Part shown: positions 25,372-33,279 of the stretch, piece after piece
Numbering within the stretch: position 1 is the first letter of the stretch
Layout of the letters: each line of letters opens with the position of its first letter
Assembly (NCBI GenBank): GCA_023434025.1
Contig: JAEYTL010000001.1
Span: 1 to 41,332 of the forward strand
Origin: Bacteroidota bacterium
GTDB taxonomy: Bacteria > Bacteroidota > Bacteroidia > Flavobacteriales > Flavobacteriaceae
DNA: 41,332 bases
Reading direction: 5' to 3'
The notes under the pieces: generated by a model
Seen by the model: only the letters and a program-made list of their open reading frames with translations
What the model was told of the DNA's origin: nothing
The model's database searches: none
Translations under genes and position numbers: made by a program

Positions 25372-25792
25372 ATTTTAAAATAATATTCTTCTTAGAATTA
25401 ATCTTTACGATAGAAATCGGATAAGTCATCGCCATAGTAGCCATTCCATTGGGGGCATTTTCCCTGATGGTAATAATAATATCATTTTCTGTTTCTTCAA
25501 TGTTCTCAACCGAGAACGAATAGCCTCCTGTATTTTTCTCTCCCATATTCAGCAACAGGAAATTAGAGGTATTGATGTCCGAAGGATTGATTTTCTTTTT
25601 CAGATCCGGATCGTTCAATAACATTTTAAACTCTTTTTGCTCCGTAATAATTTCAAAAAAACGGAAACTGGCTCCACCCTGCTCATCCTGTTTTAAAATT
25701 TCATACAGCGGTGGTTTTTCATCAGTCGTTTTTTGTGTTGAACACGAGAACAGCACCAGACAAACAGCAATAATCGCACTAATTTTTTTCAT
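25370..25792 (-). CDS. PrcB-like lipoprotein
   Basis: This 140-residue protein starts at 25792 with a lipoprotein signal (LVLFSCS, Cys at 17). A longer frame to 25837 overlaps bshA and is rejected. The C-terminal half has the PrcB-type strand pattern: NTGGYSFSVENI, then IIITIRENAPNG and TYPISIVKI. In spirochaetes PrcB belongs to a surface protease complex with PrcA and prtP; no such protease is nearby. It starts 2 bases after bshA ends, so it shares that transcript. Confidence 0.75.
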   Translation of the reverse strand: MKKISAIIAVCLVLFSCSTQKTTDEKPPLYEILKQDEQGGASFRFFEIITEQKEFKMLLNDPDLKKKINPSDINTSNFLLLNMGEKNTGGYSFSVENIEETENDIIITIRENAPNGMATMAMTYPISIVKINSKKNIILK

Positions 25793-25793
25793 C

Positions 25794-26942
25794 TTAATCT
25801 GAAACAGTATTAAATTGGTTTTTAATCGCTTTTTCATAAACAGCCTCGTAAAGCGGCAGGATATTGGCTATATCAAACTGCCTGGCTACCGAAAAAGCAT
25901 TCTCTTTAAAAGTAGTTAACGTTGCATCATCCTTAATTATTTTAACAGCGTTCTCTGCCATCGAATCAATGTCGCCGACCTCACTTAAATAACCGGAAAA
26001 ACCATCTAGGTTAACTTCCGGCAAACCGCCGGTGTTGGTTGAAATAACCGGTACACTGCAAGCCATGGCTTCTAAGGCTGCCAGTCCGAAACTCTCGGTT
26101 TCGGAAGGTAACAGGAATAAATCCGTAAAACATAAAATCTTGTCGATTTCATTACTGTTGCCAAAAAAGATTACTTTGTTGGAAATCCCTAATTCTTCGC
26201 ACAGTAATTCTGCATTTTCTTTTTCCGGTCCTTCGCCGACCATCATCAGCTTTGCCGGAATTTGCTGCTGTATTTTATAAAATATTTTAACAATATCCGG
26301 AATGCGTTTTACTTTTCTGAAGTTACTGATGTGGGTGATGATCCGCTCGTTATCTTTAGCCATCAACGATCGGTAACAAGGCACTCCTTCATCAGCTTTA
26401 GCTTTATTTATTTCGATAAAATTCGGGATAACCTCGATTGTTTTAGAAATATTAAAATGCCTGTACGTGTCTTCTTTTAAACTGTTGGACACCGAAGTCA
26501 CCACATCAGATTGATTGATGCTGAAACAAACAGCGGGTTTGTAAAACGGGTGCTTTCCAACCAGGGTAATATCGGTTCCGTGCAGTGTAGTTACCATCGG
26601 AATAAAAATCCCTTCCTCTTTCAGCATTTGCTTAGCCATATAACCGGCATAGGCATGCGGAATGGCATAATGCACATGCAACAAATCGATTTTATGCAAC
26701 TTAACCATATCAACCAGTTTACTGGACAAAGCCAATTCATAGGGTTGATAATGAAAAAGCGGGTATTCGGGAACATTTACTTCGTGGTAATGCAGGTTCG
26801 GGTTGAGTAAGGCCAACCTGACCGGTTGTTTGTAAGTAATAAAGTGAATTTCATGACCGCGTTGAGCCAGTTCCAACCCCAGTTCTGTAGCCACTACACC
26901 GCTTCCGCCAAATGTAGGATAACAAACTATTGCTATTTTCAT
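25794..26942 (-). CDS. bshA: N-acetyl-alpha-D-glucosaminyl L-malate synthase BshA
   Basis: This 382-residue GT4-type glycosyltransferase carries out the first step of bacillithiol synthesis, joining GlcNAc from UDP-GlcNAc to L-malate. The N-terminus IVCYPTFGGSGVVATELG is the BshA signature, VHYAIPHAYAGY follows, and the C-terminal lobe has LLPSETESFGLAALEAMAC (the EX7E motif that binds the nucleotide sugar). Length matches the family. Later genes of the route (bshB, bshC) are not in the window. Confidence 0.93.
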   Translation of the reverse strand: MKIAIVCYPTFGGSGVVATELGLELAQRGHEIHFITYKQPVRLALLNPNLHYHEVNVPEYPLFHYQPYELALSSKLVDMVKLHKIDLLHVHYAIPHAYAGYMAKQMLKEEGIFIPMVTTLHGTDITLVGKHPFYKPAVCFSINQSDVVTSVSNSLKEDTYRHFNISKTIEVIPNFIEINKAKADEGVPCYRSLMAKDNERIITHISNFRKVKRIPDIVKIFYKIQQQIPAKLMMVGEGPEKENAELLCEELGISNKVIFFGNSNEIDKILCFTDLFLLPSETESFGLAALEAMACSVPVISTNTGGLPEVNLDGFSGYLSEVGDIDSMAENAVKIIKDDATLTTFKENAFSVARQFDIANILPLYEAVYEKAIKNQFNTVSD

Positions 26943-27025
26943 GTGTAAAAATTAGTCTAACAAAGTTACGTGCTTTCGGCTTTGCTTTTGGTAAGAAATC
27001 GTTAAAAATTGATTTACAAACCAGG

Positions 27026-27487
27026 CTACAGCAATTCAAACTGTGTGCTGTTTTTTAATTCGGTTATCATAAACGAGCTGTGTGTACTGCCAATATGCTT
27101 TAAATTAGTCAGTTTTGTAACCATAAATTCGCGGTATTCTTCCATACTGCCCACACAGATTTTAAGAATATAATCGTAATCCCCACTTACATGAAAACAT
27201 TCCAGCACTTCGGTCAATTGGGTTACTTCCTGTTCAAACGTATGCAGGTATTCTCTGGTATGCTGGATTAACTTGATATGGCAGAAAACCACAAAGCTCT
27301 TGTTGATTTTAGCTCTGTCTAACAAAGCCACATAATTGCGGATCACTCCTTCCCGCTCCAGCTTTTTGATCCGTTCATAAACTGCCGTTACCGAAAGGTT
27401 GAGCTTTACCGAAAGTTCTTTGGTTGTCTTTTTACTGTCTTCCTGCAACAGCATTAATAGTTTTTTATCGATTAAGTCAAATTCCAT
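27026..27487 (-). CDS. Lrp/AsnC family transcriptional regulator
   Basis: This 153-residue protein has an N-terminal winged helix (DLIDKKLLMLLQEDSKKT, then VYERIKKLEREGVI) and a C-terminal RAM effector domain (about 70-150; CFHVSGDYDYILKI is the core). Lrp-like proteins sense amino acids. It is divergent to a trans-sulfuration-type PLP enzyme and probably controls it; methionine or branched-chain amino acids are likely effectors, by analogy. A -7 box TATATTTG lies at 27533-27540 on the minus strand. Confidence 0.93.
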   Translation of the reverse strand: MEFDLIDKKLLMLLQEDSKKTTKELSVKLNLSVTAVYERIKKLEREGVIRNYVALLDRAKINKSFVVFCHIKLIQHTREYLHTFEQEVTQLTEVLECFHVSGDYDYILKICVGSMEEYREFMVTKLTNLKHIGSTHSSFMITELKNSTQFELL

Positions 27488-27607
27488 TTTTTTGAAGCTT
27501 TAAATTTTACATCATTTTAATCAAAAACAAATCAAATATAATTCAATTTTCTATAAATTTAAAATTTAACCGAATAAAAAACCAATTTTAAACTTACATA
27601 TTGATTT

Positions 27608-27636
27608 TTTTACAAAGTATAATGTTATTTGTAAAA
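27608..27636 (+). promoter_or_regulatory. Inverted repeat ahead of the PLP enzyme gene
   Basis: TTTTACAAA (27608-27616) and TTTGTAAAA (27628-27636) are perfect inverted arms 11 bases apart, ending 18 bases before the ATG at 27655. Such a dyad at the promoter fits an Lrp/AsnC-type operator; the divergent regulator gene makes that reading attractive but unproven. Confidence 0.4.
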
Positions 27637-27654
27637 TAAAAATTACCTCAAACT

Positions 27655-28881
27655 ATGAAATCAACCCCCTTTAATCCGGCCGATCAAATTCAGGACTTAC
27701 AGTATTTTGGCGAGTTTGGCGGCGTGAATCCTTCTATTTCCGACAGTTCAACCTACACCTTCCTGTCAGCCAAAACCATGTTTGACACGTTTGAAGGCAA
27801 TGCGGAAGGATGTTATTTATATTCCCGTCATTCTTCTCCTATGAATTTATATTTAGGCGAGGCATTAGCGGCCATGGAAGGAACCGAAAGTGCTAATGTA
27901 GCCGCCTCCGGCATGGGAGCTATCACCCCGGTATTACTGCAATTATGTTCCGCCGGTGACGAAATAGTCTCCAGCAGAACCATTTACGGCGGCACCTATG
28001 CCTTTATGAAAAACATGTTACCCAAATGGAATATTAAAACCAACTTTGTTGATATCACCAAATTAGATTTAGTAGAAGCCGCTATTACCATGAATACCAA
28101 AGTATTATACTGCGAAACAGTCAGTAATCCTTTATTAGAAGTAGCAGATATCGAAAGTTTGTCAAAACTCGCTAAAAAGCACAATATCAAATTAGTTGTG
28201 GACAATACGTTTTCTCCCCTTTCGGTTGCTCCGGCAAAACTGGGAGCCGATGTAGTAATCCACAGCCTTACCAAATTCATCAACGGCAGCAGTGATACCG
28301 TAGGTGGTGTGGTTTGTGCTTCACAGGACTTTATTAACGATTTAAAAAATGTGAACAACGGAGCCAGCATGCTGTTAGGCCCAACAATGGACAGCCTCCG
28401 TTCTGCCAGTATTTTAAAAAACTTACGGACCCTGCACATCCGGATGAAACAACACAGTTACAACGCCAATTACCTGGCTGAAAAGTTCGAAAAGGACGGA
28501 TTAAAAGTGGTCTATCCCGGTTTAAAAAGTCACCCGAGCCATTCAATTTATTCCGCAATGATCAATAAAGAATACGGCTACGGCGGAATGATGACAGTTG
28601 ATGTAGGCTCACTGGACAAAGCCAACGAGTTAATGGAACTGATGCAAAACCGCAACCTGGGATATTTAGCTGTAAGTTTAGGCTTTTACAAAACCTTATT
28701 CAGTGCCCCCGGCACCTCTACTTCTTCTGAGATTCCGCTGGATGAACAAAAGCAAATGGGGCTAACCGACGGTTTAATCCGTTTTTCAATCGGGCTGGAT
28801 AACGATATTGAACGAACCTACCGGATGATGAAAAGCTGTATGAAAGAAATCGGGGTTTTAAAGGAACTTCAAAAAATTTAA
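27655..28881 (+). CDS. Trans-sulfuration family PLP-dependent enzyme (methionine gamma-lyase-like)
   Basis: This 408-residue enzyme belongs to the Cys/Met metabolism PLP family. The PLP lysine is Lys207 in HSLTKFING, the pyridine-binding Asp183 is in VVDNTF, the phosphate loop is ASGMGAI (about 84-90), and YSRHSSP (about 56-62) is the tetramer-contact segment. Members split or replace the gamma substituent of methionine, cystathionine or homoserine esters; sequence alone does not decide which. It is divergent to an Lrp regulator and ends at a strong terminator. A methionine gamma-lyase would release methanethiol. Confidence 0.87.
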   Translation: MKSTPFNPADQIQDLQYFGEFGGVNPSISDSSTYTFLSAKTMFDTFEGNAEGCYLYSRHSSPMNLYLGEALAAMEGTESANVAASGMGAITPVLLQLCSAGDEIVSSRTIYGGTYAFMKNMLPKWNIKTNFVDITKLDLVEAAITMNTKVLYCETVSNPLLEVADIESLSKLAKKHNIKLVVDNTFSPLSVAPAKLGADVVIHSLTKFINGSSDTVGGVVCASQDFINDLKNVNNGASMLLGPTMDSLRSASILKNLRTLHIRMKQHSYNANYLAEKFEKDGLKVVYPGLKSHPSHSIYSAMINKEYGYGGMMTVDVGSLDKANELMELMQNRNLGYLAVSLGFYKTLFSAPGTSTSSEIPLDEQKQMGLTDGLIRFSIGLDNDIERTYRMMKSCMKEIGVLKELQKI

Positions 28882-28886
28882 GTACA

Positions 28887-28922
28887 AAACAATCCGGTTC
28901 GTCTGAACCGGATTGTTTATTT
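28887..28922 (+). terminator. Strong terminator after the PLP enzyme gene
   Basis: AAACAATCCGGTTC, loop GTCT and GAACCGGATTGTTT form a 14-base perfect stem, followed by ATTTT. It ends exactly where the MITE-like element begins. Confidence 0.92.
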
Positions 28923-29151
28923 TAACCCGCAGTGCGTTATTAGTTAGCCACAGGTGCACAGTTTTTTTATATTTTTATCCAGAAAATTATATTTCACAGC
29001 TTTAATCGAATGCAAAGCATTCAATATCCGTGTAATTTGTACTTAATTTTTTAAATTATTTTTGATTTCGTATCTGTGAATCTGTGGCTAAAAAAATAAT
29101 TGGCTGTAAAAAAATGCATTAAGTTTTTAATGATAATGCACTACGGGTTTA
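28922..29151. mobile_element. MITE-like inverted-repeat element, copy B
   Basis: This is a 230-base, gene-free element. The outer arms AACCCGCAGTGCGTTAT and the complement of ATAATGCACTACGGGTT pair with few mismatches. Inner arms TTAGCCACAGGTGCACAG (28944-28961) and CTGTGAATCTGTGGCTAA (29074-29091) pair at 15 of 18. The second half contains TCTGTGAATCTGTGGC, a repeat-type string familiar from flavobacterial genomes. Both ends match the older copy at 10292-10482. No transposase is encoded, so it would be mobilised in trans, if at all. Confidence 0.65.
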
Positions 29152-29203
29152 TTTTAGATTTAAATCAATGATTTTTTATATCTTGCATCCACAAACGAAA
29201 TAC

Positions 29204-30685
29204 ATGGAAAGTCAAGACATCAAACCGTTCGACCCCAAAGACGAACAGCTTATTGAAAATAAAAACCTGTCGCTTTTTGAAGCCCTACTCCCTATTTTTT
29301 TACTAATCAGCATTTTAGCCTACAATGTTTATGCCTATGGTGACAGTGCCACCTCCGGCCCCAACCAGTTTGCACTGATTATCGGAGCGGCCATTGCTGC
29401 TGTTGTCGGGTTCAGAAACAAGGTATCTTATGCGGCCATGATGGAAGACATCTCCAAAAATGTAAAATCTACTTCCGGAGCCATCCTCATTCTGCTGATG
29501 GTTGGTGCCCTGTCTGGAACGTGGCTGTTGAGCGGCGTAATCCCAACCATGATTTACTACGGCCTTCAGATTCTGCACCCCGCTGTTTTTTTACCGGCCA
29601 GCCTGGTCATCTGTTCCGTTATATCGATTGCAACCGGAAGTTCCTGGACAACCTCAGCCACCGTAGGGATTGCTTTGATCGGCATCGGATCGACCATAGG
29701 TATGCCGTTGGGAATGGTAGCCGGTGCCGTGGTTTCCGGAGCTTATTTCGGAGATAAGCTTTCCCCGCTGTCCGACACGACTAATCTTGCTCCGGCAATG
29801 GCCGGAACGGATTTATTTACGCATATCCGCTATATGACCCTGACGACTGTACCCACTATGATTCTGACTTTACTGATTTTTATTTTCTTAGGATTAGCCC
29901 AAACCACAAACGGCGGAAGTGATTCAACAGAAACCCTGAACGCTATCAAAGAAACCTTTACTATTTCACCCTGGTTATTTTTAGTACCGGGCATTGTTAT
30001 TTTATTGATTGTCAAAAAAACAGAACCACTGATTGCTTTGTTAATCGGCACACTGTTAGGCGGACTTTTTGCCTTGCTTTTCCAACCGGAATTAGTTGCT
30101 AAAATCGGAGGCAGCGAACAGTTGTCTTTTATCTCAGGCTACAAAGGTGTGATGAATGCCATTACGGTTGAAACCTCAATACAGACTACAAATGAGATGC
30201 TGTCTGACTTATTCTCTTCCAAGGGTATGAAAGGTATGTTGGGTACCATCTGGCTGATTCTCTGTGCCATGGTTTTTGGCGGTGTCATGGAAGCGATCGG
30301 AGCTTTGACAAGGATTACCGATTCATTGCTTAAACTTTTCCACACTACTTTAGGCTTGTTTGCCAGTACCGTGGCAAGTTGTTTAGCCTTAAACCTGACA
30401 GCTTCCGATCAGTACCTGGCCATTGTTGTACCCGGAAAAATGTTTGCCAAAGCCTATAAAGACAAAGGATTAGCCCCCGAAAACCTGAGCAGAACATTAG
30501 AAGATTCCGGAACAGTCACCTCGGTTCTGATTCCCTGGAATACCTGCGGAGCCTATCAAGCCGGTGTTTTAGGTGTTTCTACTTGGGCTTATCTGCCTTA
30601 TGCCTTCTTTAACATCATCAGTCCGTTTATGACACTACTGTTTGCCGGCTTTAATATTAAAATCAAACAACTGACCGCAAAATAA
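29204..30685 (+). CDS. nhaC: Na+/H+ antiporter, NhaC family
   Basis: This 493-residue inner-membrane protein has about twelve membrane helices. ATGSSWTTSATVGIALIGIG and AYFGDKLSPLSDTTNLAPAM are the conserved NhaC core, and the second half has the matching inverted repeat with NLTASDQYLAI and WNTCGAYQAGVLGV. It exchanges Na+ (or organic acids in some relatives) for protons. The start at 29204 (MESQDIKPFD) is preferred to 29168, because a -7-like TATCTTGC lies between. A copy of the MITE-like element lies just upstream. Confidence 0.9.
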   Translation: MESQDIKPFDPKDEQLIENKNLSLFEALLPIFLLISILAYNVYAYGDSATSGPNQFALIIGAAIAAVVGFRNKVSYAAMMEDISKNVKSTSGAILILLMVGALSGTWLLSGVIPTMIYYGLQILHPAVFLPASLVICSVISIATGSSWTTSATVGIALIGIGSTIGMPLGMVAGAVVSGAYFGDKLSPLSDTTNLAPAMAGTDLFTHIRYMTLTTVPTMILTLLIFIFLGLAQTTNGGSDSTETLNAIKETFTISPWLFLVPGIVILLIVKKTEPLIALLIGTLLGGLFALLFQPELVAKIGGSEQLSFISGYKGVMNAITVETSIQTTNEMLSDLFSSKGMKGMLGTIWLILCAMVFGGVMEAIGALTRITDSLLKLFHTTLGLFASTVASCLALNLTASDQYLAIVVPGKMFAKAYKDKGLAPENLSRTLEDSGTVTSVLIPWNTCGAYQAGVLGVSTWAYLPYAFFNIISPFMTLLFAGFNIKIKQLTAK

Positions 30686-30708
30686 AACTTACAGTACAAA
30701 ACTATTTT

Positions 30709-30738
30709 CAAACTGCTTTAACCGGCAGTTTTTTTATT
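30709..30738 (+). terminator. Terminator after nhaC
   Basis: AAACTGC, a loop of about eight bases and GCAGTTT form a short stem followed by a run of seven Ts. Positions 30739-30927 after it hold nothing recognisable apart from AT-rich sequence. Confidence 0.65.
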
Positions 30739-30927
30739 TTAATTCAACTTTAACAATTGTTGACTGTTTAATAAATTAATACGAAAATTATGAAAAATAA
30801 AAAAATAACCTGTTAAAATTATCCACTTGACACAAATTACCCTTTTTATCCATCATCATCAGTAAAATCAATACCTTTATTAAAAAAATGAATGATATTT
30901 ATCAGGTCTGCTACACACATATTGCCT

Positions 30928-30935
30928 TACATTTG
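30928..30935 (+). promoter_or_regulatory. Peroxiredoxin promoter -7 element
   Basis: TACATTTG matches TAnnTTTG and lies 33 bases before the ATG at 30969. There is no clear -33 TTG and no obvious OxyR or PerR site. Confidence 0.55.
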
Positions 30936-30968
30936 CATCGAAATTAACAATTAAAAATCAAAGCAATT

Positions 30969-31607
30969 ATGTCATTAGTAGGTAAAAAATTTCCAAACAT
31001 TACAGTTGATGCCATTTCAGAAATGGGTGATAATTTAAGAATTAACGTGCTGGATGAAGCCGTAAAAAACAACAAAAAAGTAATCTTATTCTGGTATCCG
31101 AAAGATTTCACCTTTGTTTGTCCGACCGAACTGCATGCTTTTCAAAGTGCTTTACCTGAATTTGAAAAAAGAAACACTGTGGTAATTGGTGCTTCCTGTG
31201 ACACCAATGAGGTGCATTTTGCCTGGTTAAATACAGCTAAAAACAATGGAGGAATCGAAGGAGTAACGTATCCGTTAATTGCTGATACGACCCGTAATTT
31301 ATCTTCTGCTTTGGGGATTTTAGATATTGAAGCTGGCGAATATAACGAAGACACGGAATCTTATTTAATTTCAGGATCAAACGTAACGTACAGAGCTACA
31401 TATCTGATTGACGAAACCGGTAAAATTTTCCACGAAAGTGTAAACGATATGCCGTTGGGAAGAAATGTAAATGAATATTTACGATTAATCGATGCCTATA
31501 CCCATGTTCAAACCAAAGGAGAAGTGTGTCCGGCCAACTGGGAAGAAGGAAAAGAGGCGATGACAGCTGACCGTTTGAGTACCGCAGCTTATTTAAGTCA
31601 AAACTAA
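30969..31607 (+). CDS. Typical 2-Cys peroxiredoxin (AhpC/Prx1 type)
   Basis: This 212-residue protein has the peroxidatic Cys51 in DFTFVCPTELHAF and the resolving Cys187 in GEVCPANWEEG, as in typical 2-Cys peroxiredoxins. It reduces hydrogen and organic peroxides in the cytoplasm. A third Cys (77, GASCDTN) is common in the family. There is no ahpF nearby; the thioredoxin gene 50 bases downstream probably encodes the reductant. The gene leads a three-gene operon. Confidence 0.95.
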   Translation: MSLVGKKFPNITVDAISEMGDNLRINVLDEAVKNNKKVILFWYPKDFTFVCPTELHAFQSALPEFEKRNTVVIGASCDTNEVHFAWLNTAKNNGGIEGVTYPLIADTTRNLSSALGILDIEAGEYNEDTESYLISGSNVTYRATYLIDETGKIFHESVNDMPLGRNVNEYLRLIDAYTHVQTKGEVCPANWEEGKEAMTADRLSTAAYLSQN

Positions 31608-31657
31608 AAAATTATAAGTTCTAAATTCAGAATTCTAAACTCTAAATTCTAATTTTT
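31608..31657. repeat. Short AT-rich tandem repeat between peroxiredoxin and thioredoxin genes
   Basis: The 50-base gap consists of repeated TTCTAAA/ATTCTAA-type units (for example at 31617-31650). It has no stem long enough for a terminator, so read-through into the thioredoxin gene is expected. Confidence 0.5.
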
Positions 31658-31972
31658 ATGTTAATCGATTTAACCGAAGATACTCTTCAGGACTTAGTGA
31701 ATCAAAACAACAAGGTGGTGGTTCAGTATTCTGCTTCCTGGTGCGGAAATTGCAGAATTATGAAGCCCAAGTTTAAAAAACTGGCTGCCGAAAACGAATC
31801 GATAACGTTTGTTTTGGTAGATGCTGAAAACTCTCCTGTTTCAAGAAAATTAGCTGATGTTACTAATCTGCCAACGTTTGCTACATTTGTAAACGGGGCA
31901 CTTGTTAATCAAACGCAAACCAATAAAGCAGAAGTATTGGCCGAACTGATTTCAGAAATTTCAGCCAACTGA
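31658..31972 (+). CDS. Thioredoxin family protein with WCGNC site
   Basis: This 104-residue single-domain protein has a redox motif Trp28-Cys-Gly-Asn-Cys32 in SASWCGNCRIM; Asn replaces the usual Pro, which changes the redox potential relative to classical thioredoxin. The cis-Pro is in NLPTFATF. There is no signal peptide. It lies between the peroxiredoxin and a small conserved protein and is separated from the latter by a single base, so it very likely acts with the peroxiredoxin. Confidence 0.9.
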   Translation: MLIDLTEDTLQDLVNQNNKVVVQYSASWCGNCRIMKPKFKKLAAENESITFVLVDAENSPVSRKLADVTNLPTFATFVNGALVNQTQTNKAEVLAELISEISAN

Positions 31973-31973
31973 T

Positions 31974-32231
31974 ATGAAACTACCGATTATTAAACAGTTA
32001 ACCCAATTCATCGAAGACAACGACCAGGATTATATAGTTGAAACTATTGAAGTGCTGGAAGCTCTGACAGAAGTTCCCTCTTTAAAAGACGAAGAACTCG
32101 ACGTAATCGGTGAATTGATTTCCAATATGTATGGAGCTTTAGAAGTACATAAATCCATCCGGAACGGCATGGAGAAAAAAGAAGCCTTAAATCGTTTTAT
32201 GCAACGGGTTTTAGGCTCAATAGACAAATAA
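31974..32231 (+). CDS. Small conserved protein (DUF6952-like)
   Basis: This 85-residue acidic, all-helical protein lies immediately after the thioredoxin gene. It contains no Cys. The sequence begins MKLPIIKQLTQFIEDND and continues with two further amphipathic helices (EALTEVPSLKDEELDVIGEL, then EALNRFMQRVLG). I believe it belongs to the DUF6952 family found in the same place in Flavobacteria, but this is from memory. Position in the operon points to peroxide defence; function is unknown. Confidence 0.7.
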   Translation: MKLPIIKQLTQFIEDNDQDYIVETIEVLEALTEVPSLKDEELDVIGELISNMYGALEVHKSIRNGMEKKEALNRFMQRVLGSIDK

Positions 32232-32253
32232 TTTTCATACAAACACCACATCA

Positions 32254-32281
32254 GAACGCTTCTTCAGGGAAGCGTTTTTTT
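32254..32281 (+). terminator. Terminator after the small conserved protein gene
   Basis: AACGCTTC and GAAGCGTT form an 8-base perfect stem with a six-base loop and a T-run, 22 bases after the stop codon. It ends the Prx-Trx-small protein operon. Confidence 0.85.
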
Positions 32282-32345
32282 GTTTAAGGCATCAGACAAA
32301 CTTTATTAAATAATTCCTATTTTTGAAATCTTAAAAAATTTAAAC

Positions 32346-32846
32346 ATGGCAACAATAACTTTGGGAGGAAATCCTATTCACACAAGCGGCGAACTACCTA
32401 AAAAAGGCTCAAAAGCACCTGATTTTCAATTAGTAAAAACAGACTTAGCCGTCGTTTCGCTAAGTGATTTTGCAGGAAGCAGGTTGGTGTTAAATATTTT
32501 TCCGAGTATTGATACCGGTGTTTGTGCCACTTCTGTGCGCATTTTTAATCAAAAGGCATCTTCGTTACAAAATACAAAAGTGTTATGTATTTCCCGTGAT
32601 CTGCCTTTTGCCCAAAAACGTTTTTGTGGAACGGAAGGCATTGAAAATGTAGAAAACCTGTCTGATTTTAAAGATGGCCGTTTTGGTCAGGATTACGGAT
32701 TAACCATAACTGACGGTCCGTTAGCCGGGTTGCATTCTCGGGTTGTGATTGTCGTAGATGAAAACGGTGTTATAACCTACTCACAGCAAGTGCCGGAAAT
32801 TGCAGAGGAACCAAACTACGAAGCAGCTTTAGCCTCTTTGTCATAA
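32346..32846 (+). CDS. tpx: Thiol peroxidase (atypical 2-Cys peroxiredoxin)
   Basis: This 166-residue protein matches Tpx. The peroxidatic Cys60 lies in DTGVCATSV and the resolving Cys94 in FAQKRFCGTEG; the spacing and surrounding motifs match the E. coli enzyme. It reduces peroxides using thioredoxin. It is separated by a terminator from the Prx operon, so the two peroxidases have separate transcription, and is followed 4 bases later by a diacylglycerol-kinase-like gene. Confidence 0.97.
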   Translation: MATITLGGNPIHTSGELPKKGSKAPDFQLVKTDLAVVSLSDFAGSRLVLNIFPSIDTGVCATSVRIFNQKASSLQNTKVLCISRDLPFAQKRFCGTEGIENVENLSDFKDGRFGQDYGLTITDGPLAGLHSRVVIVVDENGVITYSQQVPEIAEEPNYEAALASLS

Positions 32847-32850
32847 AAAC

Positions 32851-33240
32851 ATGAAATTCCAGAAAGATAACCGTTTTTTGGCCGGCCGGATAAAAAGTAT
32901 TTTTTATGCTTTTAAAGGAGCAGGCAGACTGCTACTCACCGAGCACAGTATCATGGTTCAGTTTTCTGTTGGCATTATCATAACCATAGCCGGGTTTTAT
33001 TTTAATATTACCAAAAGCGAATGGCTGATCCAGACATTTTGCATCGGTCTTGTTTTGTCGGTTGAAGGATTAAATACAGCTATTGAAAAAACTGCGGACT
33101 TTATTCATCCTGATTATAATGAAAAAATAGGTTTTATAAAAGACATTGCGGCCGGAGCTGTATTTTTTGCCGCCATGACAGCAATATTGATCGGGATCAT
33201 CATTTATGCTCCTTACCTTGTCAAATTATATGGATACTAA
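32851..33240 (+). CDS. Diacylglycerol/undecaprenol kinase family protein
   Basis: This 129-residue membrane protein has three helices and the DgkA signature VEGLNTAIEKTADF in the middle. GAGRLLLTEHSIMVQF precedes it. The family phosphorylates diacylglycerol or undecaprenol at the inner membrane. It is coupled to tpx by a 4-base gap; the pairing has no obvious biochemical sense beyond shared expression. Confidence 0.92.
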   Translation: MKFQKDNRFLAGRIKSIFYAFKGAGRLLLTEHSIMVQFSVGIIITIAGFYFNITKSEWLIQTFCIGLVLSVEGLNTAIEKTADFIHPDYNEKIGFIKDIAAGAVFFAAMTAILIGIIIYAPYLVKLYGY

Positions 33241-33279
33241 TTTAAAAATAGTTATTTTTACAACAAATAAAGGGATTTA

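Noticed and set aside
32346..33240. tpx-dgkA pairing as a functional system
   Set aside because: A 4-base gap shows co-transcription only; nothing in either protein suggests a shared task.
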